Below, one piece after another: positions 11,894 through 23,821 of a stretch of DNA of 30,553 bases. Numbering within the stretch: position 1 is the stretch's first letter; every line of letters begins with the position of its first letter. The notes under the pieces are model-generated. The model did not search any database. It was not told the origin of the DNA and saw nothing but the letters and a program-made list of their open reading frames with translations. The translations under genes and the position numbers were made by a program. Origin of the DNA: Pelargonium cotyledonis (lineage: Eukaryota > Streptophyta > Magnoliopsida > Geraniales > Geraniaceae); contig JAYMTA010000361.1 of assembly GCA_036897625.1 (NCBI GenBank), forward strand, positions 1 through 30,553, in the 5' to 3' direction.

Positions 11894-12319
11894 TGTTGCT
11901 CTGCTTCAAAATAAACGAAGATCGTGAATTGAATGAGATGCGAAATCGGAGAAACAGTACAGAAAATCGAAGTTGCGGAGAAGAAAGCTTACTCAGATCT
12001 CTCCCTCTTCGACGCTTCGCGGCGGCTCCAACTAGGGCTTGTGAGTGTGAGAGAGTCCAGAGATCGAAAGAGACGAGGGTTTCTAGGGTTTAAATACTTG
12101 CTCAAATATTGTGTTTCAGTGTACGGACCTCAATTCATTTTGGGCTGGGCTTTCAATTGGGCCCAATATTAAATTTTTTGGGGCCTGGGCCTGAAACCGG
12201 GCCGGTGAGGGAAACGACCTGTCGTTATAAGGAAAACCTTTCCTGATTCTGGAACCTTCATATATCCAACATATATATAAAAACGTAAAGCCCGCGAAAA
12301 GCGACCAATACCATCTCCG
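11894..12319. promoter_or_regulatory. Putative bidirectional promoter between eS24 and NKAP
   Basis: The 426 bases between the two divergent start codons carry four site II-type TGGGCY boxes (12141-12146, 12146-12151, 12158-12163, 12186-12191). A telo box, TAGGGTTTA at 12084-12092, reads TAAACCCTA toward eS24, and a TATA-like TATATATAAAAA lies at 12272-12283 about 40 bases upstream of the NKAP ATG. Site II plus telo box is the usual pair in plant ribosomal protein promoters. That both genes use these boxes is inference from arrangement. Confidence 0.6.
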
Positions 12320-14011
12320 ATGGCGAGACCAGCGTCCTCCGTAGAAATCCCCGAGAAACGACACCGTTCCGGCCACGGAAACGGCCGTTACTCTCCGTCT
12401 CCTGACCGTCACCGCCTCCGCCGACGAAGCCCCAGCTCAACGCTTGATCGTCGCCGTCGCAGCCCCTCGTACGGCCGCTACGACCACCGCACTCGACGCA
12501 GTCCCTTGTACGAACGCTACGACCATCGTCGTCGCGACGATGATCGCAACCGGTCGGATCGTTCCGATTATACAAACTCTGGAAGAAGCCCTAGGCCCGA
12601 TGGATACCGGAATGGCTTGCCGAAGAAATTTGGGAGGAGCCAGGGGTTTTTGGACCGCGGTGATGAGAATGGGAAGTTATCGGAGTCGGAATCGGACGAG
12701 GAGTTGAGAGGATTGAACTACGAGGAGTATCGAAGATTGAAGAGGCAGAAGATGAGGAGGTCCATGAAGTTTTGTATATGGAATGTGACGCCGAGTCCGC
12801 CGAGGTACGAGAACGATGAATTTGAGGAGAGAGCGGAGGAGGGTGATGGGGATGGTGGTGGAGAGAGCGAGAAAGAGAATGAGATTGATGGTAAAGGCAA
12901 AATTGATTCTGAGTCCGGAGAATCGGGGAGCAGTGAGTCGGAGAGCGAGTCTGAATCAGAATCGGATGATTCACGGTCTAGGAGAAGGAGGAGGAAGAAG
13001 AGGTGCTCTCGTTCCAAGCGCAGCAGTGAGTCGGAGAGCGAGTCTGGATCAGAATCAGATGATTCACTGTCTACGGGAAGGAGGAGGAAGAAGAAGAAGA
13101 GGAGCTCTAGTTCTAAGCGCAGAAGAAGAAGATATTCTCACAGTGATAGTGATTCTGATGAGAGTGAGAGCAAGAGCGAATCTGACCATGAAGAAGATCG
13201 AAGGAAGAGAAGGAAATCAGGCAGAAGGAGCAGTAGGAGGAGGAAGAGTAGTAGCAGAAGTGGCAAGAAGAAGAAGAGGAGCAGGAGGAGGAAGAGATGG
13301 TATAGTGATTCAGAGGATAGTGAGAGCTCTGATGCTAGTGGTTCCTCAGATAGTGATCGTATGAGGTCGAAGAAGAGGAAGGTCTCTTCGAGCTCGGTGA
13401 AGAGTAAGAAGAAGAAGATCAAGTCTGAATCAGAGAGTGAGGGTTTGGCTGTGGACAATGAGGGTGCAGATTCTGAAGCTGGTGTGAAGAGTAAATCAAT
13501 GGAAGACGAGGCCATGATTGCTGAAATGAATGCAGAGGCACTCAAGTTCAAGGAAATGATTGAATCCCAGAAGAAGCCGACATTGGACGATGAGCCTGTA
13601 GTTGGTCCTATGCCTTTGCTGAAAGCTGAAGGTCATATCAGTTATGGTGGAGCTCTCAGGCCCGGTGAAGGTGATGCCATTGCTCAGTATGTTCAGCAAG
13701 GGAAGCGTATTCCTCGACGTGGTGAAGTGGGTCTTTCCGCAGAGGAGATTCAGAAGTTCGAGAGTCTTGGATATGTGATGAGTGGTAGTAGACATCAGAG
13801 GATGAATGCTATTCGTATTAGGAAAGAAAACCAAGTTTACAGTGCCGAGGATAAGCGGGCATTGGCAATGTTTAACTATGAGGAGAAGGCAAAGCGTGAG
13901 CACAAGGTTATGGCTGACTTGCAGCGGCTGGTTCATCGGCACATTGGGCAGGATGTCGGTCCTACACACGACCCTTTTGCTGCAAAAGCCTCAGATGGCG
14001 CAGATGCATGA
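12320..14011 (+). CDS. NKAP: NKAP family protein (NF-kappa-B-activating protein homologue), RS-rich, single exon
   Basis: 563-aa nuclear protein. Animal NKAP acts in transcriptional repression and splicing and associates with spliceosomal complexes; the plant role is inferred to be in mRNA processing. Residues about 1-100 are Arg/Ser/Tyr/Asp-rich with repeated YDHR-type elements. Residues about 200-390 are a long RS/KR/SE low-complexity tract with phosphorylatable serines and basic nuclear-localisation-like clusters. From about residue 428 comes the conserved NKAP C-terminal domain: [60 protein letters not shown] and [18 protein letters not shown]. The ORF is open throughout. The ATG at 12320 is the first in a good context (CGATGGCG). 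The tract's purine-rich codons produce many long spurious antisense frames. Confidence 0.93.
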   Translation: MARPASSVEIPEKRHRSGHGNGRYSPSPDRHRLRRRSPSSTLDRRRRSPSYGRYDHRTRRSPLYERYDHRRRDDDRNRSDRSDYTNSGRSPRPDGYRNGLPKKFGRSQGFLDRGDENGKLSESESDEELRGLNYEEYRRLKRQKMRRSMKFCIWNVTPSPPRYENDEFEERAEEGDGDGGGESEKENEIDGKGKIDSESGESGSSESESESESESDDSRSRRRRRKKRCSRSKRSSESESESGSESDDSLSTGRRRKKKKRSSSSKRRRRRYSHSDSDSDESESKSESDHEEDRRKRRKSGRRSSRRRKSSSRSGKKKKRSRRRKRWYSDSEDSESSDASGSSDSDRMRSKKRKVSSSSVKSKKKKIKSESESEGLAVDNEGADSEAGVKSKSMEDEAMIAEMNAEALKFKEMIESQKKPTLDDEPVVGPMPLLKAEGHISYGGALRPGEGDAIAQYVQQGKRIPRRGEVGLSAEEIQKFESLGYVMSGSRHQRMNAIRIRKENQVYSAEDKRALAMFNYEEKAKREHKVMADLQRLVHRHIGQDVGPTHDPFAAKASDGADA

Positions 14012-15808
14012 TTGGCATGTATGTTACTCGGTATTCGCTATGTTCTTTCCAATTCCTAACAAGCTTCTTTGAATGATCATGAGTATTGAGATGTTCATGT
14101 GCACTTCTATAGCTTGGATAGTTGTGCTTGTTGAATTTGAATTCTCTTTTGTTGCTATTGTAACTTCAGGCTTGTGGTGATGAGATAGTTAGTAAGTTCA
14201 AACATTTCATAAAGACCATAACCAAACCGTAACTGTAAAGTTTCATGTCCAGTACTCATATGTTACTGGAATTGGAATAAGAATGGGGTTTTATAATGAA
14301 GATTTTCCAACAAATATCGCTGTTGTTTTGGTTCTATGCTCTTAGCATTGGTTTGATTTGTTATGATATTGTGATGATATTTGGTAAATTGTCTATCTTT
14401 TTTAAGTCCAGTTCTGTACTTTTACCTGTGAAAATTGCTTGTTATGCTTTTTTTTTTTTTGAACCTGTATTTTAGATTTCAAAATATTGTTGTTCAATAT
14501 TCAAATGGCTCTACTAGATCATTGATTTAGAGGTTGTTTTGTATTTGAAGTGGAGGTAAATGTGGAAATATGTTAGTGCAGACTGTACTATGATTGTTTT
14601 TCATTTTTCAGAATCATTTTTGATGCAAGTAAGCATTAGGTTTCTCTATTTGCCAGCAGAAATAAATCTCAGTCCCAACTTATTCCTTAGTTCTTGACAA
14701 TTTGGTCTTTGGCGCGGAATGTAGGTCAGGTCAAACAACCCATACATTTTATGATACATACCCGCCCCGCACGAACCGGCACCTCTTGCGAGTCAGTTTG
14801 GTCTCAACCTTTTCATTTTTCAGTCCAAACTATATAAAAAAACTACCCCAAACCTGAATTGTCAGCTCTATAAGTTCTGATAGTGTGTTTGATAACTACA
14901 TCAAGTTTTTCAATTTGAGGATAATTGGTAAAATTTTGTAGCTCATGTCTAGATGTCAAGTGCCTCGTAATTGATGGTATACTCTTTGTTTTTACCCCAT
15001 CATTTTCCTAGTTAATTGTTTATGTTGTAGCCTTTGGATTTGGGTTCCTCGGGAAAGGATGTGTGTGCAGAAGCATGTTTTTATTAAAAAGAAAAACGCT
15101 ATATTAGCATTCCTGGACCATCCTAGTTCGAGCAGAAGTTTAGAAATCTCTTTTGAGAACGTCATATATATGACTGACTTTTATCACTGAAATGGAGGTG
15201 GTGGTAAGGATATGGACTGGATGGCAATGAAGAATTGCATTTTTTGTTCAACTATGCATAATGCATGTGCTTATGCATATAAATTGCTTAATAAATACTG
15301 TGGTGAGGGCGTATCACGAATACTGGGGTGACACAGATCGAATCCCAAAGAGTTTAGCTGATGGCTATATGTTGCTGACCCTGACATTGTCTGGGAAGTG
15401 GCTTTGTTGTTGATACTTGAAAAGTAGGTTTTGGGTCAATGAGTAAAGGAGCAAAAATTCGGGAAGACCTCTGGTTGAGGCATAGATTATGGGAACTATA
15501 ATAAATTAGCAACTTCTTGGAGCTAGCTTATATTATAGTGTTCTTGCTTAGCTTTGCTTAAGTGTTTGCTTAATGATTTGTGTATTGATTGGTGTTGCTA
15601 CGGTAAATATGAAGTGTTCCTAAAAATAGTTGAAGATACACGGTAGCGTCAGCCTCTCGTTATTGCTATTGCTGCATATAGGTGACATCTTCATCTTCAT
15701 AGGATGCTCCCATAATGGTCTGACACAGATGCTCATAGTTTGCATCAGGAAGAGGAAGTAAATGTCCCAACAAGAGACATTGAGCTTGCCATGCTTCAAT
15801 TATCAGTT
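14012..15808. other. NKAP 3' UTR and intergenic DNA; no gene
   Basis: T-rich sequence after the NKAP stop, with an AATAAGA-type polyadenylation candidate at about 14276, fits a 3' UTR ending within roughly 350 bases. A GAATTGTCAGCTCTA repeat terminus lies at 14856-14870. The rest shows no coding signal on either strand. Confidence 0.6.
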
Positions 15809-16735
15809 TAGTCCTTAGCTCGAAGTAGCAAAGGACTGGTCCCATGCCCTTATTTTGTCCTCACAATAGTGAATTGATGGCACTGGCAGTACAATGATGC
15901 ACACTCTATCCAACTTTATATGCAGTATTGTTTTGTCGTAGCTCGGATAAGTTATGTCTTCGCAGGTAAGCTTGTGGAGTCAAACCCTAAACAGAGACTT
16001 TGGTGTGAAGTTTGATCAGCGTAGTCCTCAGATCGAAAGACTGGTCCCGTGCATATATAGTAGATTCTTTTACTTGGTGAGTGAATTGATGGTACAATGA
16101 TGCACAATCTATCCAACTTTATATGCAGTATTGTTTTGTTGTCGCTCGGTACAATTATGTTCTTGCAGGTGAGCTTGTGGTTTGGTGTGAGGTTTGATCA
16201 CCGTAGTCCTCAGCTCGAAGGAGCAAAGGACCGGTCCCGTGGCCTTATTTTGTGCTCACATGCCATATAGTAGATTCCCTTACTTCACGAGTGAATTGAT
16301 GGAACTACAATGATGCACAATCTATCCAACTTTATATGCAGTATTGTTGTCTTTGCTCAGATAAGTTGTGTTCTTGCAGGTAGTGGTAGTGTTACGGACT
16401 GAGAGAATCAGCCCCATGCAGCGCCCCAAACTCACGCATCTGGAGGTAGGGCCCGGTCTTATCCACGTGCGACAAGAACAAACTACAGCAACGGGGTTAT
16501 ACCTGTATTATGAAAATAAGCACAAATTAGGACTGGTCCGGTGACCTTATTTTTTGCTCACACGTAGCATAGTAGAATCTCTTACTTGATGAGTGCATTG
16601 ACGGTAGAGTGATGCACAATCTATTTTGTCATTGCTTGGGTAAGTTATGATGTTCTAATGTTGTTGCAGGTGAGAGCTTGTGGAGTCAACACTGAACAGA
16701 TAGTTTGGTGGGAAGCTTGATTTGGTTCCAAGCTA
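15809..16735. repeat. Tandem repeat of about 210 bp, roughly four units, each with a fused acceptor/donor-like motif
   Basis: The shared landmark GAATTGATGG starts at 15871, 16083 and 16293, with a related GCATTGACGG at about 16595; periods are 212, 210 and about 300. Within each unit come TGATGCACAATCTATCCAAC (shortened in the last), ACTTTATATGCAGTATTGTT (absent from the last), a pyrimidine-rich GCAG immediately followed by GTAAG, GTGAG or GTAGT, then CTTGTGG in most, and finally CTCGAAGGAGCAAAGGAC. The last interval is longer because about 100-140 bases of unrelated sequence (about 16390-16530) sit in it. Non-coding in all frames. Confidence 0.85.
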
Positions 16736-18646
16736 TGTCTCTATCAAGTTATGGCTCTCCAAATGATTGTAAGGTGAGACACCGAGACATGTTTTTCTGT
16801 TTCAAATCTGCATCTGTTGGGTGAAATTTCTGTTCTTTTCACATTCCTTTGAATGCAATGGTTTTGCTAATTAGATTTTTATGGAAGTGAAAGATATGGA
16901 GAGGGATTGATTAGTCCATTTCAAATAGATTAGGTTACTAACCTAACCTAATTTAGTGTAAATGCATGCATTGGACATGTGAGCTTTTTTAGGTTGGAGT
17001 AACATGATGGGTATATCTTATTTTGTCTCGGGCCTGTTTGGCTGTTTGTATTGTCCAGAATTGACAATTCGGATTTTGGGTTAACAAAATTTAACTATAA
17101 CTCGATCTGCAAAAAATGTGGACTAGGTTATGAGCTTTTCCTAGGTAATCCTTGTGTTGAGTTCGAGCTTACCCATATTCGCATTAAATGCAACTTCTAT
17201 CTTAAGTGTCTATAGTTTTGGGTCCAAACTGCTGTCTTGTGTAACCTAGTTTGAATCGATTCACTTTATTTGAAACCACTAGATGGATCCTTGTGAAAGT
17301 AAGAGGGGTAACCGACTCGAATCAAACCCTCGAGTTAGAATTTGGCTTGCTTCGATATGTTCTGTTATGGTCGAGTTTGAGCTAAATTTAGCTAGTCTAA
17401 CTTGAGCGGCTCAAGTCGTTTACCTATAACTGTAAGAAAGAAAAATTAGTTTTAAATATCGAACTGATATGTTAACAGGCGATCATGTTTAAATAAACAT
17501 TAGGCACGTCCACCTAAGAGTACTAGTCATACCGAATTCTAATCGATAGAGAAATGCACAAATGTTTCTTGCAAAAACACAAACTTTATGATCTTTGGGC
17601 AAGAAAAGTTGGGAAATTGGGTAGGGTTAGGAAATTTGTTTTCTGTCTTCAATCACTCACCTTAAATTTAGGAGAAATTGATGTTGATATTAGTGGAAAT
17701 TAGACAAAATTAAGGATTATTTTAATTAAATGTGTTGCTTTAAAATGTCTCTGTCTCATGATTGTGTGAACTGCACGTCCTCCGATTATTTTTTTTTGCA
17801 TTTTTTTAACCGTAACTGTGAAGATTTGTGATCCAACTTTTTGACATTTGCTTGAATAATTTAGTGGGTTAGTTTGGAAAAAGCTATTTGAAGAACTGGT
17901 GTCAAAGCTATCACGATTCGATAATTTTGGATGTGAAATGTGACTCGACATAAACACAACATGATTTAAGTTAGTTTGTGCTCAAAATTGTTACTCCCGC
18001 ATCTCTTCGTTGAGATCTTTGAAGGGCTCGTTTTAATAATTTATTACTCTGAAATCATATCTTAGTTGCATTTCTTTTCTTTTAAACGCCTATTTTATCT
18101 TATTTTGCTTCGATTTCAGACTCGTTTACTCATTCATATCTTTATTCTTATCGTCTAAATCTATTACAATCAATGTGAGGAATTGATGTTGCAAGTTACC
18201 ACATCTATCATGACACAGCAATATAAGTTATCGTCTTATAGACTTGCGCTCATTTTCATTCATTTTAATTGATTTCGATGTATGGCTATATCGATTTGAT
18301 TAAAACTTAAATCATGATGGTATGAATGGTCATGTCATTGATTGCTAAATATCCCATTTTCAAGATAAGCAATTAACAAAAATCCTTAAGACAAAAAAAG
18401 GATTTTGGTATGATAAGAAAGGCAAAATTTGGTTGGTATAGAAATTAAATCTCACATGGCATGTTGATTCTTATTTGGAGATGACTTGGAGCTTTCATCA
18501 CACGGAGGCCCAAAACTCAAGTTGCCAAATGTTATTGTATAGCTTATTTATATGTATTATTGAACCTTATAGATTTGATTTCTCAGCCCTTTTTTTTTTT
18601 CCAAAAAGCATGGCTTAATTATTTCCATTATTTAATGTAGTTGTTA
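16736..18646. other. Intergenic DNA; no gene
   Basis: AT-rich with scattered degenerate family fragments, such as AATTGACAATTCGGATTTTG at about 17061 and GAGCTTGAG/CTCGAGT-type sequence at 17160-17420. No splice-consistent coding series or RNA gene was recognised. Confidence 0.55.
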
Positions 18647-18879
18647 ACACCCACGGGTTGTGGCGCAGTTGGCAACACAGGTTGCATTAGTGGGAAGAGC
18701 GCTTGCATTCGATCTCTACTCAACACATCCATGGGGAGAGGTGAAGATCTTTAACTGTGACTAAGTCTCGAATGAAATTAGTCAGAGTGTGGTAAAAAGG
18801 CTTAAAGGTGTCAAACCGTCAATAGTGCGGGCTCTCTCAGGAAACACATGATTAATACTTAAAAATAATGTAGTTGTTA
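18633..18879 (+). mobile_element. tRNA-derived SINE with perfect 14-bp target-site duplication
   Basis: The flanks TAATGTAGTTGTTA at 18633-18646 and 18866-18879 are identical, giving a body of 18647-18865. Inside are a strong Pol III A box, TGGCGCAGTTGG (18661-18672), and a B-box-like GCATTCGATCT (18705-18715), 32 bases apart, then a tRNA-unrelated body ending in a short A run before the second duplication. The intact duplication implies a fairly young insertion. It is not a functional tRNA: no acceptor stem or cloverleaf closes. Confidence 0.85.
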
Positions 18880-21050
18880 GAAAAAAAAAAAAGAGTAAGA
18901 GAGAGGTTACGATAGGTATAATCGACATTATGGATCTCAACATACGGGCATCTGACCTGACTTTTGTCTGGTCCAACAAATTTTAGGGTCAGTAGAGTTT
19001 TAGATCTGATCAGACAAACCTGCATGAATTAACACATTTTATGTCTTAAAATTAAAATCCCGACCCACATTCGGTTTGCTAGATCCAATGGTAAGTTTGC
19101 ATGAATCATTATTTTGGTTACTAATAAGAGGCACACAAATCTCAAAAGCTACTTGACATTGGCCAACCCCACTTTTTTATGATTCATACTAGTGAATAGA
19201 TCCTTTGAATTTAATGTTTATTTTCATTTGACATAGATTGATGCCTTACATATTTATGAGTGTTGACATGTCATATTTGAAGCGGTGTGACGACATATCA
19301 ACAAATGCTGATGCGAAACAAAAAAATATGATACAATTGATTGAGTAGGTTTAATTAATTGGAAAATAATTTTAAAAAGTTCAAACAAAGCAAAAAAATT
19401 TAATTAGAGACTAAACCCAAAACACATATCATCCAGGAAATGTCAGATCATCTCACCTTTTTCAATGTTATTTCTGTCACAACGTCATTTTAACGACGAA
19501 ACTATCATGTGTTACGTTACAAAATAAAATGTATACTATTAACTAACTTTTCATTAATATAAACAAAACAACAAGACACTTATTTTAAGACAAATAAATA
19601 AAATCACCCCTTCGAGTTTTTCGGTTACTAAACTCAGGCACTATAACATATACCGTTGCTTCTTAAACAACTCCAACACGAGATCTCATGTATAAAACCG
19701 AGAGTGCTAGCCCTCTTAACAACGAGGCTTAGGTCATATTTGTCAATAGAAATTGAATGGGCACAGTGGAGGCGTAGTGTGGGCCCAATTGATAGGAGCA
19801 AAGAAGATATTAGGGGCAGTTGATAGAGATGTTTAGGGTGGTATGGTGTGCCCAATTGTATAGGATCATTTGTGGTTGTGGGCCCAAGTCCCTTGAGACA
19901 CATGTGACCTCCTCACCGTAGGATAGTTGCACACGTGTAACAAACATGCCAAAACATTTAATAATTATTATTTTGGTCGGCTTGAGCTTCACAAAATAAT
20001 AATTTTGATTTTTATGATTTTTGAAAAAAATTTAATAAATTTTCAATAACTCAATTTTAGAGATGTTGGTTTAGAAATTTTTAAGTGAGTTTAATTTATG
20101 GTATGGTCCTTCTTTGTTTTATTTTCATTTTTATTTTCATGGCAATAACGTTTATTATTGAAACTTAACGAAATTTGCCGACATAATCTAAACTTAACAA
20201 ACATATCCTAAAAGAATGATATAGAATTGCATGGCAAAATGGTCCAATTTTCTACATATTTGTTTATTATGTCATGTCCATGTATCCATAGACACCCTCT
20301 AATGATTCCATCTTATTTCACTTATTACCATAATAATTTTTCAACGCAATCAAGTGCAAAAAAGCACAAAAAATTATTGCAAATTAAGAAACCTTGAAAA
20401 ACAATTTAACTTAATTGATCCAATAAAAATAAAATACTACAAAAAGTAGTTGAAACTTGAAGTAAGATAAATTATACTATGCACAAATGAGCTATTTCTC
20501 ATTTTCATAAAATAAGATAGATTTAAACAAAACACAACTCAATTATATCATATCAATAACAACAAGTAGATTTATTAAATTACACTCATATTTATTTCAA
20601 CAAATTTTGATTGTAGCTCGTTTTGAGTACAATAGTCAAAATCCAATTTGTTTTGAATATATAAGCAGCATGATTCTCTTTTCTTTATACTACTATTTTT
20701 CAATTTATATTTTGTTTATAATTAGCAAAACACTTCTCTTGAAACCAAAAGAGTATATAAATGAAATTATAATTTTTTTTTTGAAAAGATTACAATCAAA
20801 ATTTCTACAAATTATTATATTTTCTATTTAAGGTGATTAGGAACTAAGGTTCCTTACCTTGCAATACACAATTATGCTTGTCTCACTTGTCAAAGGTTGG
20901 TGTTTTTAGGCCTTAAACTATGGTTTTTCTTCTTCTTTTTTTATGTGGTCTCTATCTAATGCATGTGTTTGTGTCACTTAAAGTGAAGCCTACTATGATT
21001 CTTCTAATTATAGACAAAAGAAAAAAGAAAAATAAAAAAAGAGAGTGAGA
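18880..21050. other. Intergenic AT-rich DNA; no gene
   Basis: Apart from the SINE relic at 19620-19735, this stretch holds A/T-rich sequence and short reading frames without recognisable motifs. Between 19740 and 19900 two GGGCCCAA-type blocks and similar GTGTGGGC/GTGTGCCC phrases recur, suggesting an old local duplication. Confidence 0.55.
19620..19735 (-). mobile_element. Possible SINE relic
   Basis: On the minus strand TTGTTAAGAGGG (about 19711-19722) resembles a tRNA A box, and GTGTTGGAGTT (19669-19679) resembles a B box some 35 bases further on. No clear target-site duplication or tail was found, so this is tentative. Confidence 0.35.
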
Positions 21051-21201
21051 GAGGAGCTAAAAGCTTAAAGCTTTGGCTTTTGCTTTTCTTTTGTGTAACA
21101 AGATTATAATAACCAGCCTTTTCCAGCTAACACCCAGTTGCCATTTCTTCATTTTTGGCCTCATCTTCTTCTTTTTCATCTTTCATGTGAGCTCATTTCA
21201 G

Positions 21202-21236
<35 letters not shown>

Positions 21237-21591
21237 AAGTTTCTGGGTATTTTTGAACTCTCAAAAACACTTCCTGGGTTGGAGAGATATGAGCCAAGAC
21301 ATTGACAGTGAAGCAGATCTAAAATGGGTTTCATGAGCCAGAGATCCAGATCAGCTTGAGTGGAACCATTTTGGGAGCTGAAAAAACCCAACCTTGAAGC
21401 ATTTCTGGTGATGGGTTTTTGAGTTTCTGCCTTCTTCAAGCTTGAGCTATAGAAAAAATCAAGTGTTTGCTTCTGGGTTTGCTCCTTTTCTCTTTTTTTT
21501 TTCTACTATATAAAGATCAAAGTTTGTAACTTTACAAGAAGGGCTTGCTAGATAGATAGATAGATACGAATTTGTTTTTTTTGCTGCTACT
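21051..21591 (+). promoter_or_regulatory. Promoter and long 5' leader of the DUF868 gene
   Basis: The stretch contains a (CT)16 tract (21203-21234), common in plant 5' leaders, and a GATA tetranucleotide repeat (21551-21566) close to the ATG at 21592. T-rich blocks lie between. A short upstream ORF starts at 21289 (ATGAGCCAAGAC) and ends at 21336, so it could act as an upstream ORF. Start-site position is not visible. Confidence 0.45.
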
Positions 21592-22491
21592 ATGAGGGAT
21601 TTTCCTTCTTGTTTTGGTGAAAATGGAGTTCAAGTGGCTGATTCTTCATCATCAAGCACCACAAAATCAGCTCAGAACTTGGTTACTTGTGTGTATCAGT
21701 GTAAATTGCATGGCCGTACTTGTTTAATTACTGTCACTTGGACTAAGAATCTGATGGGTCAAGGCCTTAGCATTGCAATTGATGATTCAGCTAACCATTG
21801 TCTGTGTAAAGTAGATGTGAAGCCATGGTTGTTCTCTAAGAGAAAAGGCTGCAAGAATTTAGAGGTAGATTCTAGTAAAATTGATGTGTATTGGGACTTG
21901 GCATCCGCTAAATTTGGGCATGGACCTGAGCCTATGGAGGCATTTTATTTGGCTGTTGTGTTTAATCAAGAAATAGTTCTGCTTCTTGGGGATTTGAAAA
22001 AAGAGGCATATAAAAAGATTGATGCATCTCCTGTCCCTTGTAATGCTACTTTCATTGCCAAGAGAGAGCATATATTTGGGAAGAAAATGTACGGCGCCAA
22101 GGCTCAGTTTTGCAGCAAAGGGCGGGTTCATGATGTTGTGATTGAGTGTGATACCGTGACTCTCAAGGATCCTTGCCTTGTGATTCGGATTGATAGCAAG
22201 ACGGTGATGCAAGTGAAGCGCCTTAAGTGGAAGTTTCGGGGGAATCATACTATTTTGGTGGATGGGCTTCCCGTGGAAGTGTTTTGGGATGTCCATAACT
22301 GGCTCTTCGGTAATGCTATGGGCAATGCTGTGTTCATGTTCCAAACTTGCCTCTCGGCTGAGAAGTTGTGGAACAGCAACTCTATTTTCGACCCTTCGGT
22401 GTTGACTTGGTCTTGCTCTCAGCATTTTAGAGATTCTCAACTACAAGGTCTAGGGTTTTCACTTGTATTGTATGCTTGGAAGAATGAATAG
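21592..22491 (+). CDS. DUF868 family protein, single exon
   Basis: Complete 299-aa member of the plant-specific DUF868 family, whose biochemical role is unknown. The typical N-terminus MRDFPSCFGENGVQVADSSS is present, then the conserved NLVTCVYQCKLHGRTCLITV, WLFSKRKG, VDVYWDLASAKFG-like IDVYWDLASAKFGHGPEP, FYLAVVFNQEIVLLLGDLKK, FIAKREHIFGKKMYGAKAQF and LVDGLPVEVFWDVHNWLFG, ending with FSLVLYAWKNE. Length and single-exon structure match the family. The start is supported because conserved residues begin at once. No signal peptide or membrane segment is evident. Codon use looks ordinary and no disabling change is seen. Confidence 0.93.
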   Translation: MRDFPSCFGENGVQVADSSSSSTTKSAQNLVTCVYQCKLHGRTCLITVTWTKNLMGQGLSIAIDDSANHCLCKVDVKPWLFSKRKGCKNLEVDSSKIDVYWDLASAKFGHGPEPMEAFYLAVVFNQEIVLLLGDLKKEAYKKIDASPVPCNATFIAKREHIFGKKMYGAKAQFCSKGRVHDVVIECDTVTLKDPCLVIRIDSKTVMQVKRLKWKFRGNHTILVDGLPVEVFWDVHNWLFGNAMGNAVFMFQTCLSAEKLWNSNSIFDPSVLTWSCSQHFRDSQLQGLGFSLVLYAWKNE

Positions 22492-23821
22492 ATAGATGTG
22501 TAAAATTTATCGATTTATTTATTTTTCCAATTTTGAGTGTTCAAAATACATTCAGCAATGGTTTTCATTAGTGAAATGTGATTTTTAGATGAAGTGAAAT
22601 ATACAGTTCCATTTTGTTTCTTCTCGGTTCTATCCTCATCCGACTCAATCCAAAGTCTTTTATGTATTGTTGTTTCTCTTTATTGTTTGATTGGTTCAAT
22701 GGAGCATTTGTCGTAGATGGTGAGGAATGATTCTACTAAAACTCTGGTAACATGTATTGGGTTCGGCAGACATGGTAAGTATCTTCACTTGGCTGAAAGT
22801 AGTATGTTATTATTCCAAGAAAATGATTCGGCAAGTGTTAACTTGGCGTAATACTTTCATTTTGCAGGTGTTCGAAATATTTGGAGGTGTGAGCAGAGCG
22901 GAACTTAATAATAATTTGGATGGGATCGTTGCTTTGTTGACTCGGTATGTCTTTCTATCCAGTTATCTGAAATGTCTGTATGTATCATTTGTATGTGAAG
23001 TTGAGAATCAAAATGCGTTGTGATGTCAAGAATAGGAATGAGTGAAAATGACACACTAGCTTTCTCTACATTAGTCTAGTAAACCTTTTGTGTATATTGT
23101 TGATTTGTACCCATATAAGTGGAGTTTTTTTTTGGTTGAAAAGGTCCAACCCGAACCCAACCCGTGAGAGGTGAGGGTTTTATCGGTAAAATGTGTCGAA
23201 AACTGATTATGCAACTGGAACCCTAAAAAAAGGGTCGGGTTTTAGGTCCAAATTGCCAGCTCTATTTCACCCGACTCATTAAAAACTTCGGAACAGTGGA
23301 AATTGATAAATAGAAACGTTCTTTCAAAACGGAGCAAGAACTGGCGCAAGTTTCAAAACCTGTCGTAATTAGATGTACAGAGTTAATATATAATGTCCTT
23401 ATCTGGTCGGGGCGTGAATTTGAAACCGAAACATCACATCACAGAGCATCTGAGCTGTTCTGTTTCTTTAGTATTCTGTCAACTTCTCTCATACATTCAA
23501 AAATGACGGGTTGAAGTCACAAAATATTAACTACTATGACATGTTGCGACTTCATTATTCCTCATCTGCTATTATAGTCGCACGTGGGATTGTTTCCATT
23601 CCATATTTTGTTTGAACAATCTTCAACAAACACATATTACAGTAGCTCATATAGAGACATCGTTGATGACAAACATAACTATAGAAACACGTGCTTTTAT
23701 ATGTACAAATATAACTATTAGGTAAGGAAAAAAAATACGAGCACGTTATGTTTGGGTAATTTGTTTGTCACACACCATAGTCGAGGTAATGCAGTGTCCT
23801 CCTGACTTTTTGAATCTCGAG
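22492..23821. other. DUF868 3' UTR and intergenic DNA; no confident gene
   Basis: Downstream of the stop, AT-rich DNA fits a 3' UTR. At 22868-22945 a segment flanked by TTTTGCAG and GTATGTC could pass for an exon (reads VFEIFGGVSRAELNNNLDGI) but joins nothing recognisable. A repeat-family fragment with AACCCGAACCCAACCCG and AATTGCCAGCTCTA lies at 23145-23264. Confidence 0.5.

Noticed and set aside
12591-13551. Long antisense and alternate-frame ORFs over NKAP
   Set aside because: They mirror the purine-rich RS/KR repeat codons of NKAP and carry only low-complexity Ser/Leu or Arg/Gly sequence.
15809-16735. CRISPR-like array from the repeating units
   Set aside because: Units are about 210 bp with similarity throughout, no short repeats with unique spacers, and the DNA is plant nuclear.
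18661-18730. tRNA gene suggested by A and B boxes
   Set aside because: No closing acceptor or anticodon stems; the flanking 14-bp direct repeat and tail show a SINE.
20607-20831. 74-aa hydrophobic ORF
   Set aside because: AT-rich frame of Ile/Phe/Leu codons without a family match or promoter; expected by chance.
21859-22440. 193-aa minus-strand ORF opposite DUF868
   Set aside because: Antisense shadow of a well-conserved DUF868 frame; no motif of its own.
22757-23023. 88-aa plus-strand ORF and exon-like piece at 22868-22945
   Set aside because: No partner exons, domain or family recognised; the splice-like borders may be chance.
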